From NCBI GenBank assembly GCA_025450355.1, contig JANWHR010000130.1:1-17082 (forward strand): a stretch of 17,082 bases of DNA. Reading direction: 5' to 3'. The first letter of the stretch is position 1; each line of letters opens with the position of its first letter. Shown in pieces: positions 7,447 to 13,985 of this stretch. The notes beneath the pieces are model-generated. The model saw only the letters and a program-made list of their open reading frames with translations, had not been told where the DNA came from and ran no database searches. Origin of the DNA: Micropepsaceae bacterium. Lineage in GTDB: Bacteria; Pseudomonadota; Alphaproteobacteria; Micropepsales; Micropepsaceae. A program made the position numbers and the translations under genes.

Positions 7447-7483
7447 AACAACTATTGCTTATTTAGATGATGATAATGATGTT
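7447..7483. other. AT-rich tract, candidate unwinding element
   Basis: This 37-bp stretch has 9 G or C bases (about 24%), far below its surroundings. It lies seven bases upstream of the hemE start. In an origin such a tract would be the site of duplex opening. It would also overlap the hemE promoter or 5' leader. Confidence 0.35.
7466..7483 (+). promoter_or_regulatory. Possible Fur-type hexamer array upstream of hemE
   Basis: Three adjacent hexamers, GATGAT, GATAAT and GATGTT, resemble the GATAAT repeats that make up a classical Fur box. Iron control of a heme operon would make sense. The match is imperfect, and the same bases may simply be part of the AT-rich tract. Confidence 0.2.
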
Positions 7484-7496
7484 GGGACGGTTAGTC

Positions 7497-7505
7497 TGTG
7501 GAGAA
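7497..7505 (-). promoter_or_regulatory. Near-consensus DnaA box
   Basis: Read on the minus strand this is TTCTCCACA, which matches TTATCCACA at eight of nine positions. It sits between the AT-rich tract and the GGGAT(A/T) repeats, a sensible position for an origin DnaA box. TGTGG also starts at 7563 and 7634. Confidence 0.42.
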
Positions 7506-7514
7506 TTGCGCAGC

Positions 7515-7652
7515 GGGATTGGGATTCCGGGATAAAAATGCGGAATCTTTGGTTTGTCTGCTGTGGCCGATGCTGGGGATATCGTGCGGGTTATCCCTTG
7601 CTCGACGGCCATAAAGAAATTCTGTCGCGGTCTTGTGGGCTTTTATGGGATA
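7515..7652. repeat. Six GGGAT(A/T) repeats in the proposed origin
   Basis: GGGATT occurs at 7515-7520 and 7521-7526, GGGATA at 7529-7534, 7576-7581 and 7647-7652, and the reverse complement TATCCC at 7592-7597. Three copies extend to GGGATAA/TTATCCC and so share the TTATCC half of a DnaA box. With uniform base composition about 0.2 copies would be expected in 218 bp on both strands. They may be weak DnaA sites or sites for another origin protein. Confidence 0.45.
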
Positions 7653-7658
7653 AATTCG

Positions 7659-8477
7659 ATGGTCCGTGAATATCATCTGCATATGATATCGGATTCCACC
7701 GGCGAGACGCTTAACGTCTTCGCGAAAGCGGTGAGTGCCCAATTCGATGGGGCTGCTGCGCGGGAGCACATATATTCGCTTGTTCGCAGCGAAAATCAGC
7801 TGCGGCGTGCGCTGCAGCATATCGTGGCGAATCCTGGAATCGTTTTTTCGACATTGGTCAATCCGGCGCTGCGTCACGTGTTGGAGCAGGAATGCGCAAA
7901 GCTTAATCTCCCTTGCGTCAACATCCTCGACCCGGCTGTCGTGGCGATGAAGCAATATCTTGGGGCAGAGGAGACACATCGCCCGGGTGCACAGCATGAT
8001 ATGGATGCGCGCTATCAGGAGAGAGTCGAAGCCCTGAATTATGCGATTCAGCACGATGATGGCCAAAACCTTCAGAACGTCGCGGATGCGGACGTCATTC
8101 TTGTCGGAGTAAGCCGCAGCTCGAAGACCCCTACGAGCATCTATCTGGCGATCCGTGGCATAAAAGCGGCAAATGTTCCCATCGTGCCGGGAGTCAGTCC
8201 ACCGGAACATCTGTTTACTTTGAAAAGTCCACTTTATGTCGGGCTTTGGCTATCGCCGGATCGTCTTCTGCAAATCCGGCGTAATCGCCTGTCGACGATG
8301 GGAGAGGACAAACCGTCCGACTATGTGGATGAGGATGCGGTCAGGGCTGAACTCACCGTGACCAGACGGCTCTTTGAACGGTATGCATGGCCAACCATCG
8401 ATGTGACGCGACGCTCGATTGAGGAGACGGCGGCGGCGATTCTCAACTTGCTGGCCGAACGAAGCGCGTCGTCGTGA
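7659..8477 (+). CDS. ppsR: Pyruvate,phosphate dikinase regulatory protein (DUF299 kinase/pyrophosphorylase; RP001 homologue)
   Basis: This family uses ADP to phosphorylate a threonine of pyruvate,phosphate dikinase or phosphoenolpyruvate synthase and reverses it with phosphate, switching pyruvate-PEP interconversion off and on. The protein has 272 residues from ATG 7659, with the family N-terminus HLHMISDSTGETL (residues 6-18) and the P-loop GVSRSSKT (150-157). An in-frame TTG at 7554 would add 35 residues unlike the family and would run through the proposed origin, so I reject it. GGGA lies eight bases upstream of ATG 7659. The stop overlaps the maf start as GTGA. The symbol is a functional name; which dikinase it targets is not shown here. 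Confidence 0.92.
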   Translation: MVREYHLHMISDSTGETLNVFAKAVSAQFDGAAAREHIYSLVRSENQLRRALQHIVANPGIVFSTLVNPALRHVLEQECAKLNLPCVNILDPAVVAMKQYLGAEETHRPGAQHDMDARYQERVEALNYAIQHDDGQNLQNVADADVILVGVSRSSKTPTSIYLAIRGIKAANVPIVPGVSPPEHLFTLKSPLYVGLWLSPDRLLQIRRNRLSTMGEDKPSDYVDEDAVRAELTVTRRLFERYAWPTIDVTRRSIEETAAAILNLLAERSASS

Positions 8478-9073
8478 CGGCAAGACTGATTTTGGCGTCC
8501 GCGTCCGCGAGCCGTCGCCTGATGCTTGAGTCTGCTGGAGTACCCTTCAGTGTGACCGCACCCAATATCGACGAGGATGCGCTCAAGTCGCTGCTTTCGG
8601 GCGGGACCATGGACCCATACGAAATTGCCGGCGAATTGGCGCAGGCAAAGGCGCTATCGGTCAGCGCAGATGCCCGCGATGCGGTGGTGCTTGGCGCGGA
8701 TCAGGCTCTCCTGTGTCAGGGACGCATTTTTAACAAGCCGCTGTCGGGGGCGGACGCCCGTGAAACACTGCTTGCCTTGCAGGGACGCGAACATCAGCTG
8801 ATTTCCGCAGCGGTGATTGCGCGCGGCGAGGTTTCCCTGTGGCGGCGGACAGAGCTGGCAACCTTGCAGATGCGCCGATTTTCGGCTGCATTTCTGGACG
8901 AATATCTGGCGGCTGAACTTCCGGACATCCTTGGTCTGGTCGGCGCCTATCGGATTGAAGGCCGCGGTGCACAGCTTTTCGAAACAGTCACGGGCGATCA
9001 TTTTTGCATCCGTGGATTGCCATTAATCGCGGTGCTTGGCGCTCTGCGGGACTTCGGGGTGATTGCCGCATGA
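8474..9073 (+). CDS. maf: Maf family nucleoside triphosphate pyrophosphatase
   Basis: Maf proteins hydrolyse non-canonical or modified nucleoside triphosphates to monophosphates and pyrophosphate, and some affect septum formation. The 199-residue protein starts at GTG 8474, overlapping ppsR by four bases. It has the N-terminal LASASASRR motif (residues 7-15), NIDED (31-35), and GADQ (75-78), where the Asp is the likely catalytic base, followed by FNKPL (86-90) and LFETVTGDHF (168-177). The GADQ form, rather than ADTVV, is closer to the YceF (7-methyl-GTP) branch than to the dTTP/UTP branch; that assignment is an inference. The stop overlaps the aroE start as ATGA. Confidence 0.92.
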   Translation: MTARLILASASASRRLMLESAGVPFSVTAPNIDEDALKSLLSGGTMDPYEIAGELAQAKALSVSADARDAVVLGADQALLCQGRIFNKPLSGADARETLLALQGREHQLISAAVIARGEVSLWRRTELATLQMRRFSAAFLDEYLAAELPDILGLVGAYRIEGRGAQLFETVTGDHFCIRGLPLIAVLGALRDFGVIAA

Positions 9074-9909
9074 GCGATAAACTTGCGGGGGTGGTGGGTT
9101 GGCCCGTTGGGCAATCTTTAAGCCCCGCCATCCATGGCTACTGGCTCAGGGAATACGGGATTCGCGGAACTTATGTGGCGTTGCCGGTTGCACCGGAAAA
9201 TTTTCAGCGCTGCATCACGGCATTACCACTGATGGGCTTTGCCGGCGTGAATGTAACGGTGCCGCACAAATTGCCGGCCGCAACCATCGCCGGCACGCTT
9301 GACGATGATGCCAAAGCGACAGGCGCGGTGAATCTGCTGGTTTTTTCCGAAGGAAGAATTCTGGGATCGAATAGCGATGTGCAGGGATTCGCAGACAGTC
9401 TGAACGAGTCCTTTCGGGTGCAGGCGCTCGCTGAACGTCCCGCGGTGGTGATCGGGGCGGGCGGGGCCGCTCGTGCGATCGTGCTTGCGCTTGCGCGGGC
9501 AGGATTTCGGGCGATTCGCATCGTCAATCGGACAAGCGAGCGGGCGTATGAACTCGCACACAGGTTCGAGAATACCGACTGCCGGGTTGTGACCTGGGGC
9601 GATTGGCCGGCAGCCTTCACGGATGCCGGGCTTTTGGTAAACGCGACGAGTCTAGGCATGAAGGGCAAGCCGCCACTCGACCTTCCAATCGATCATCTGC
9701 CCCGCTCGGCCGCCGTGGCGGACATTGTTTACAATCCCGTCCGCACTGCGCTGTTGAAGTCGGCTGAACAGGCCGGGCATCGGGTCATGGATGGGTTGGG
9801 CATGTTGATGCATCAGGCTGTGCCTGCGTTTGAGGCCTGGTTTGGAGTTCGGCCGGCGGTGACGGTGGAACTCCGCGCCCAACTTCTGAAGGAATTGCTT
9901 CGTGCCTGA
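9070..9909 (+). CDS. aroE: Shikimate dehydrogenase
   Basis: AroE reduces 3-dehydroshikimate to shikimate with NADPH in aromatic amino acid synthesis. From ATG 9070 it has 279 residues. Substrate-binding Ser16 and Ser18 lie in VGQSLSPAIHG, the catalytic Lys67 in NVTVPHK, and Asp103 in SNSDVQGF. The NADPH site is GAGGAAR (129-135) with NRTSE after the second strand, and NATSLGM follows. The open frame extends upstream to 9004, but ATG 9070 overlaps the maf stop as ATGA and begins at the conserved GVVGWPV region, so I chose it. The last eight bases overlap coaE. Confidence 0.95.
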   Translation: MSDKLAGVVGWPVGQSLSPAIHGYWLREYGIRGTYVALPVAPENFQRCITALPLMGFAGVNVTVPHKLPAATIAGTLDDDAKATGAVNLLVFSEGRILGSNSDVQGFADSLNESFRVQALAERPAVVIGAGGAARAIVLALARAGFRAIRIVNRTSERAYELAHRFENTDCRVVTWGDWPAAFTDAGLLVNATSLGMKGKPPLDLPIDHLPRSAAVADIVYNPVRTALLKSAEQAGHRVMDGLGMLMHQAVPAFEAWFGVRPAVTVELRAQLLKELLRA

Positions 9910-10540
9910 GGGGGCTCGGCTGCGTCCCTACTGTGTCGGGCTCACGGGTTCGATCGGAATGGGCAAAACCGAGACCGGCAAGCTGTTTGCGCGACTCGGA
10001 ATTCCCGTTTTGGACGCCGACGCCGTGGTGCGTGAGCTGTATCAACCGGGCGGCGCTGCGGTGGCTCCCGTGGCAGCGGTTTTTCCAGCCGCAATGAGGG
10101 ATGGACGCATCGATCGCGCGGTCCTGAGCAAACTTTTGACAGACGATCCATTGGCCTTCGGCGTGCTGGAATCTGTGGTGCATCCGCTGGTTCGCAAAGT
10201 TCAGGAAGATTTTGTTCGGGTTGCTGCCGAACGTGGCGATGAGCTGGTCATGCTCGAGATTCCACTCCTGTTCGAGACCGGCAGTGAACAGGCCGTAGAT
10301 GCGACGGTCGTCGTGTCCGCTCCGCCGCAAGTGCAGGAGAGTCGCGTGCTCGCGCGCAAGGGCATGACGCCGGACAAGCTGCGTCTGCTGCTCGCGCGAC
10401 AAATCCCGGACGCCGAAAAACGTGCAAAAGCCGATTTTGTCATTGAGACGCGGCACGGGGTGGCGCAGGCTTTCTGCGAAGTGAAGCGAGTCGCCGCCGA
10501 GTTGATTCGGCGCGCGCGAATGCGGTCAGCTCATGCGTGA
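9902..10540 (+). CDS. coaE: Dephospho-CoA kinase
   Basis: CoaE phosphorylates the 3'-hydroxyl of dephospho-CoA with ATP, the last step of coenzyme A synthesis. It has 212 residues, near the family norm of about 200, with a short N-terminal extension before the core. The P-loop is GSIGMGKT (residues 16-23); DADAVVREL (38-46) carries the catalytic aspartate; HPLVRK and MLEIPLLFETG are conserved. The start is GTG 9902, inside the end of aroE (8-nt overlap), and the stop lies 8 nt inside dnaQ. It is the fourth gene of a tightly packed run starting at ppsR. Confidence 0.94.
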   Translation: MPEGARLRPYCVGLTGSIGMGKTETGKLFARLGIPVLDADAVVRELYQPGGAAVAPVAAVFPAAMRDGRIDRAVLSKLLTDDPLAFGVLESVVHPLVRKVQEDFVRVAAERGDELVMLEIPLLFETGSEQAVDATVVVSAPPQVQESRVLARKGMTPDKLRLLLARQIPDAEKRAKADFVIETRHGVAQAFCEVKRVAAELIRRARMRSAHA

Positions 10541-11228
10541 AATCGTCCTCGACACCGAGACCACAGGGCTTGAAGTTGAAAAGGGACATCGGCTGGTGGA
10601 AATCTGCTGTTTGGAGCTCGATCGCCGGCTCCCAACGGGCAAGGTTTTTCACACGCTGATCGATCCGGAGCGTGATATTCCGCCCGAAGCGGTCGCGATT
10701 CACGGAATTGATGCAGACAGACTGAAAGGCGCCCCCCTTTTTGGAGACATCGCAGGCGCCCTGCTGGATTTCATCGGCGATTCACGTCTGGTGATCCACA
10801 ATGCGGAATTTGATCTGAAATTCCTGAACCACGAACTGGCGCGCACAAATCGGCCGCCGTTTGCGGCGGAGCGCAGCACCGATACGCTCAGCCTTGCCCG
10901 CCGCCGTTTTCCGGGCTCGCCATGTTCGCTGAACGATCTTTGCCGGCGATTCAATCTGGATTTGTCAGGACGCAGCAAGCATGGCGCCCGAATTGATACC
11001 GAGCTGTTGGCTCAGGTCTATCTTGAACTCATTGGCGGGCGTCAGGCACGGCTGGCGCTCGCGCCCGGTGACGGCGGCGAGCAGGAAGTTTCTGCCGGCC
11101 GGGTTGAACGCCCGGTCAGGCCTCACCCGCTTCCGGAACGGCTTAGCAGTCAAGAAATTGCCGCCCATTCGCGGTTTATCGCGGAAGAACTGCTGGGCGA
11201 CGTGATCTGGAATTGGGCCCGAACTTGA
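10533..11228 (+). CDS. dnaQ: DNA polymerase III epsilon subunit (3'-5' proofreading exonuclease)
   Basis: This is the proofreading exonuclease of the replicative polymerase, 231 residues. All DEDDh residues are present: Asp7 and Glu9 in DTETTG, Asp94 in HNAEFDLKFL, and His150 and Asp155 in KHGARIDTELL. The Exo domain ends near residue 168; the remaining tail should carry the segment that binds the alpha subunit. The start at ATG 10533 overlaps coaE by eight bases. dnaQ ends the plus-strand run and converges on secB, with 16 bases between their stops. Confidence 0.95.
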   Translation: MREIVLDTETTGLEVEKGHRLVEICCLELDRRLPTGKVFHTLIDPERDIPPEAVAIHGIDADRLKGAPLFGDIAGALLDFIGDSRLVIHNAEFDLKFLNHELARTNRPPFAAERSTDTLSLARRRFPGSPCSLNDLCRRFNLDLSGRSKHGARIDTELLAQVYLELIGGRQARLALAPGDGGEQEVSAGRVERPVRPHPLPERLSSQEIAAHSRFIAEELLGDVIWNWART

Positions 11229-11242
11229 TCCGGAGTTCCGGA
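11229..11242. terminator. Small palindrome between convergent dnaQ and secB
   Basis: TCCGGAGTTCCGGA can fold into a 5-bp stem with an AGTT loop, starting directly after the dnaQ stop. No T-run follows on either strand, so termination is more likely Rho-dependent, or the hairpin only protects the RNA ends. Weak support. Confidence 0.25.
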
Positions 11243-11244
11243 AT

Positions 11245-11754
11245 TCAGACCGTTTGAGGCTGCTCCGGCTGTTGCTGTGCCTGCAGCATACGACTGCGAT
11301 ACAGCGCGGCAAAATCGATCGGTTCGATCATGAGCGGCGGCAGGCCGCCGTCGCTGATGAGATCCGATACCACGCGCCGGACAAACGGAAACATCAGCCG
11401 TGGGCATTCGATCAGAAGCATGGGCTGAAGAACCTCGTCCGGCACCCGCTCGAGAACGAACAGCCCCCCATAGGCAATTTCGAGGAGGAAAACCGGCTTC
11501 TCCTCCTGCTTCGCGTTAACCCGCATTTTAAGGACAACTTCGAACGGGCCGTTTTCCTGCAGACGCCGCGCCTGGAGGTCAACGGTGAACTCAATCTGGG
11601 GGCGCTGAACATTGACGCCCATTGAGGGGTTCTCAAAGGACAGATCCTTGATGTATTGCGAAAGGATCTGGAGACTCGGCATTTGCATTTCCGCGCCTTC
11701 CGGAGGCGTTGCCGCGGGGGTCGCGCCGCCATTGGGAATATTGCTGTCGGCCAT
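11245..11754 (-). CDS. secB: Protein-export chaperone SecB
   Basis: SecB is a tetrameric cytosolic chaperone that keeps precursor proteins unfolded and passes them to SecA. From ATG 11754 it has 169 residues, the normal size. After a flexible, Pro/Ala/Gly-rich N-terminus come the conserved QILSQYIKDLSFENPS (near 29-44), PVFLLEIAYGGLF and the C-terminal ECPRLMFPFVRRVVSDL and GGLPPLMIEPIDF segments. The open frame continues 58 codons upstream, but that part is unlike SecB, and an AAGAAG-type ribosome site sits just upstream of ATG 11754. It is transcribed towards dnaQ. Confidence 0.95.
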   Translation of the reverse strand: MADSNIPNGGATPAATPPEGAEMQMPSLQILSQYIKDLSFENPSMGVNVQRPQIEFTVDLQARRLQENGPFEVVLKMRVNAKQEEKPVFLLEIAYGGLFVLERVPDEVLQPMLLIECPRLMFPFVRRVVSDLISDGGLPPLMIEPIDFAALYRSRMLQAQQQPEQPQTV

Positions 11755-11795
11755 TGGTTCTTCTTTCGGAGGGCGTGAAGGGATCAGGGCCCCGC

Positions 11796-11824
11796 CGCTA
11801 GCACGGATCGCGCAAGCGTGACAA
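11796..11824 (-). promoter_or_regulatory. Possible secB promoter
   Basis: On the minus strand TTGTCA (11824-11819) is one base from the -35 consensus. About 17 bases further on, around CTAGCG, the -10 match is poor. It lies about 45 bases before the secB start. Plausible but weak. Confidence 0.25.
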
Positions 11825-11851
11825 GCGCATTGCCGCGGACCCTGCTGCAGC

Positions 11852-11935
11852 ATGGAGTGGCGAGGGATAGAACAAATCCGTGACCTGGTGAAAAGCGCCA
11901 AGGGCGCGCTGGACCGCGGCACGCGCAAGGATTAG
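11852..11935 (+). CDS. Possible 27-residue small ORF in the secB/Tim44 gap
   Basis: A frame from ATG 11852 to TAG 11933-11935 encodes a charged, helix-like peptide beginning MEWRGIEQIRDLVKSAKG, with hydrophobic residues spaced as in an amphipathic helix. No Shine-Dalgarno sequence precedes it and I recognise no family. The 258-bp gap 11755-12012 otherwise holds the possible secB promoter and a GC-rich inverted repeat (GGCCG...CGGCC, near 11962-11980). Low confidence that it is translated. Confidence 0.18.
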   Translation: MEWRGIEQIRDLVKSAKGALDRGTRKD

Positions 11936-12012
11936 GTTAGGAAAAAGGGGGTGACGGCAGGCCGCCGCCCTTCCGGCCGCATGGAATCAGCCGGGCAGGC
12001 ACGAAGCTCCAG

Positions 12013-12681
12013 ATGAACAATCAATTTTTGGAAGTCATCATCCTCGCGCTGCTCGCCGGCTTCATCGCTTTTCGGCTGTACTCGGTGCTTGGCCGTCGTA
12101 CCGGTCATGAACGCTCGCGCGACGATCAGTTGCGCATGCCCGATGCAAGACCAAAGACCGCCGCCAAGGACAATGTGGTGGCTCTTCCCGAACGGTCATC
12201 CACCGGCACTGCGGCCGCCGGTTCGACAGCCCTCTCGCGTGCCTTGCTGGACATCAAGCTGCTGGATCGCAATTTTGACACGGAGCATTTCCTTTCCGGC
12301 GCGCGAGCGGCTTACGAGATGATCGTCACCGCCTTTGCCCGGGGCGAACGCGACGTGTTGCATCCGTTGTTGTCCAATGACGTGTATCAGACGTTTGATC
12401 AGGCGATCAGCAACCGCGAAGCCAAAAAGGAACGCGTCGAGTTCACGTTCCTCTCCCTCACATCGGCACGCATTACCGCGGCCGAGCTGAAAGCTCAGGC
12501 CGCCGAAATCACGGTCGCTTTCAACAGTCAGGTCATGTTGGCCGGATATGATCCCAATGGCACCCTGATTGAGGGTGATGCGAAAACGCCGCACGACATC
12601 GTCGAGTACTGGACGTTTATGCGGGATACCCGTTCGGGCAACCCGAACTGGACCCTGATTTCCACGGCAGCGCAGTCCTAG
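12013..12681 (+). CDS. Tim44-like domain protein (TimA type)
   Basis: This 222-residue protein begins with a single hydrophobic segment (about residues 5-24) that should anchor it in the inner membrane. A polar, low-complexity linker (about 28-75) leads to a Tim44-like domain (about 80-220) ending in the typical EYWTFMRDTRSGNPNWTLI motif. Tim44 is the mitochondrial import motor subunit; bacterial relatives occur mainly in alphaproteobacteria and are membrane-associated, with roles only partly known. Placement near secB and before mltA is usual in this group. ATG 12013 has only a weak ribosome site (GAAG). The stop codon overlaps the mltA GTG by one base. Confidence 0.88.
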   Translation: MNNQFLEVIILALLAGFIAFRLYSVLGRRTGHERSRDDQLRMPDARPKTAAKDNVVALPERSSTGTAAAGSTALSRALLDIKLLDRNFDTEHFLSGARAAYEMIVTAFARGERDVLHPLLSNDVYQTFDQAISNREAKKERVEFTFLSLTSARITAAELKAQAAEITVAFNSQVMLAGYDPNGTLIEGDAKTPHDIVEYWTFMRDTRSGNPNWTLISTAAQS

Positions 12682-13985
12682 TGAGTTTTCTGAGTCCCAG
12701 GTGCCGGGTTCTGTTCGGACCCCTGTCCGTTGCTGCAGTGATTTTTCTGGCAGGCTGCGGGACAACAATGCCGGTCGCGCCGGTGCCGCCGCCGGCGGTG
12801 CCCGGGCCGCCCGTTTCGCCCGCACCCCTTGCACCACAGCCAGTGTTAAGCATGGCTCGTGTGGAATTTTCTTCCCTTCAGGATTGGGCCAGCAGCGATC
12901 CGCGCGCGGCATTGAGCGCTTTTCGGCGTTCCTGTGTTGCGATTCTGAACCAAGCCGCGGACGTTTCCCTCGGCGGCACGGGTTACGCCGGAATGGTGAG
13001 CGATTGGCGTGACAGTTGCCAGGCTGCATTTTCGGCCAGCCTCTCAAACGCGGATGAAAGCCGGAAATTCTTTGAAGGATTCTTCGAGCCAGTCCGCCTG
13101 TCTTATGGCGGAATGCCGGGATTCTTTACGGGATATTATGAGCCGGAGCTGCGGGGGAGTCGGACCCGGCATGGGTCCTATCAGACGCCAGTCTATGGCT
13201 TGCCGTCGGACCTCGTGAAAATCGAAGGCGCGGTGTATCGCGACACGGCCGCTGGTGATCCGTTCTTTGAACGGATGATGATGTCGATGAGCATGATGCG
13301 TTACGTGCCCTATCCTGCGCGGGCGGACATCGAACGCGACGGCATACCGGCACAGGTGCTGTTCTACGTCGATGACCCGATCGATGCGTTCTTCCTGCAA
13401 ATCCAGGGTTCAGGCCGGGTCGCATTGGATGACGGGACCCTCGTGCGCGCCGCCTATGCCGGACAGAATGGCCAACCCTATACCGCGATTGGTTCGGTGC
13501 TGCTGGAGCGCGGCGAGTTGACCAGCGAAGAGCTTTCACTGCAATCGATCCGAGCCTGGCTGGTTTCACATCCCGATCAGGCGCGGGACATCATGGACGC
13601 GGATGAGTCCTATATCTTCTTCTCCGAACAGCCGGTGGGAGAACCGGGGGTTGGCGCGGATGGCGCAGAAGGGGTCCCGCTAACGCCCGGCGCAAGTCTC
13701 GCGGTGGATTTGTTTTATCATCCGCTGGGCGTTCCCGTTTGGCTCGATGGCACGGCGCCCGATCCCGATCCGGCAAAGCCCGATCGGACGTTTCGGCAAT
13801 TGTTGATCGCGCAAGATACGGGCGGGGCGATTCGCGGTCCGCTACGCGGAGATGTCTATTGGGGCGTCGGACCAGAGGCGGGAGCAATTGCCGGGAGGAT
13901 GAAGAATTCCGCTCAGATGACCGTTTTGCTGCCCAAAGCGGTTGCGGCGCGCCTGCCGCCGCAATCCGGCATCCCGGTATCATGA
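12681..13985 (+). CDS. mltA: MltA-type membrane-bound lytic murein transglycosylase
   Basis: MltA cleaves the glycan strand of peptidoglycan, leaving 1,6-anhydromuramic ends. The 434-residue protein has a lipoprotein signal with lipobox LAGC (Cys26), so it should be acylated and held in the envelope. A proline-rich linker (about 31-55) follows. The MltA domain contains GFFTGYYEPEL (147-157) and DAFFLQIQGSGR (235-246). The C-terminal 3D domain has AQDTGGAIRG (377-386) and RGDVYWG (389-395), whose aspartates Asp379 and Asp391 include the expected catalytic acid. It starts at GTG 12681 on the last base of the Tim44-like gene's stop and overlaps smr as ATGA. Confidence 0.94.
   Translation: MSFLSPRCRVLFGPLSVAAVIFLAGCGTTMPVAPVPPPAVPGPPVSPAPLAPQPVLSMARVEFSSLQDWASSDPRAALSAFRRSCVAILNQAADVSLGGTGYAGMVSDWRDSCQAAFSASLSNADESRKFFEGFFEPVRLSYGGMPGFFTGYYEPELRGSRTRHGSYQTPVYGLPSDLVKIEGAVYRDTAAGDPFFERMMMSMSMMRYVPYPARADIERDGIPAQVLFYVDDPIDAFFLQIQGSGRVALDDGTLVRAAYAGQNGQPYTAIGSVLLERGELTSEELSLQSIRAWLVSHPDQARDIMDADESYIFFSEQPVGEPGVGADGAEGVPLTPGASLAVDLFYHPLGVPVWLDGTAPDPDPAKPDRTFRQLLIAQDTGGAIRGPLRGDVYWGVGPEAGAIAGRMKNSAQMTVLLPKAVAARLPPQSGIPVS

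Larger units (their letters stand above)
7441..7658. other. Candidate chromosomal replication origin (oriC) between hemE and ppsR
   Basis: The 218-bp gap separates two divergent gene clusters. The same pair, hemE and the homologue of Rickettsia RP001 (ppsR here), flanks the mapped origin of Caulobacter crescentus and the proposed one of Rickettsia prowazekii. Inside the gap are an AT-rich tract next to hemE (7447-7483), a DnaA box with one mismatch (7497-7505), a weaker 7/9 match TGGGGATAT (7574-7582) and six GGGAT(A/T) repeats. No TTAA-N7-TTAA CtrA site and no clear IHF site are visible. The gap is shorter than the Caulobacter origin, so parts of the flanking genes may contribute. It must also hold the hemE and ppsR promoters, which I could not place. 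Confidence 0.55.

Noticed and set aside
7441..7658. CtrA binding sites (TTAA-N7-TTAA) in the proposed origin
   Set aside because: No TTAA pair with the correct spacing is present.
7872..7887. Second CACGTG-centred parS-like sequence inside ppsR
   Set aside because: About 10 of 16 positions match and the flanks do not form the required palindrome.
9785..10456. 223-codon open frame on the minus strand
   Set aside because: It is antisense to aroE/coaE, whose catalytic motifs are intact; no recognisable domain.
11755..11928. 58-codon N-terminal extension of secB
   Set aside because: It is unlike SecB, Arg/Cys-rich, and lies before a proper ribosome site and start at 11754.
12781..12840. GC-rich repetitive-looking DNA near the start of mltA
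   Set aside because: It encodes the proline-rich linker that follows the lipoprotein cysteine; this is codon low complexity, not a DNA repeat element.
12196..13047. 283-codon open frame on the minus strand
   Set aside because: It is antisense to the Tim44-like gene and mltA, both of which have clear family motifs; its composition is that of a shadow frame.
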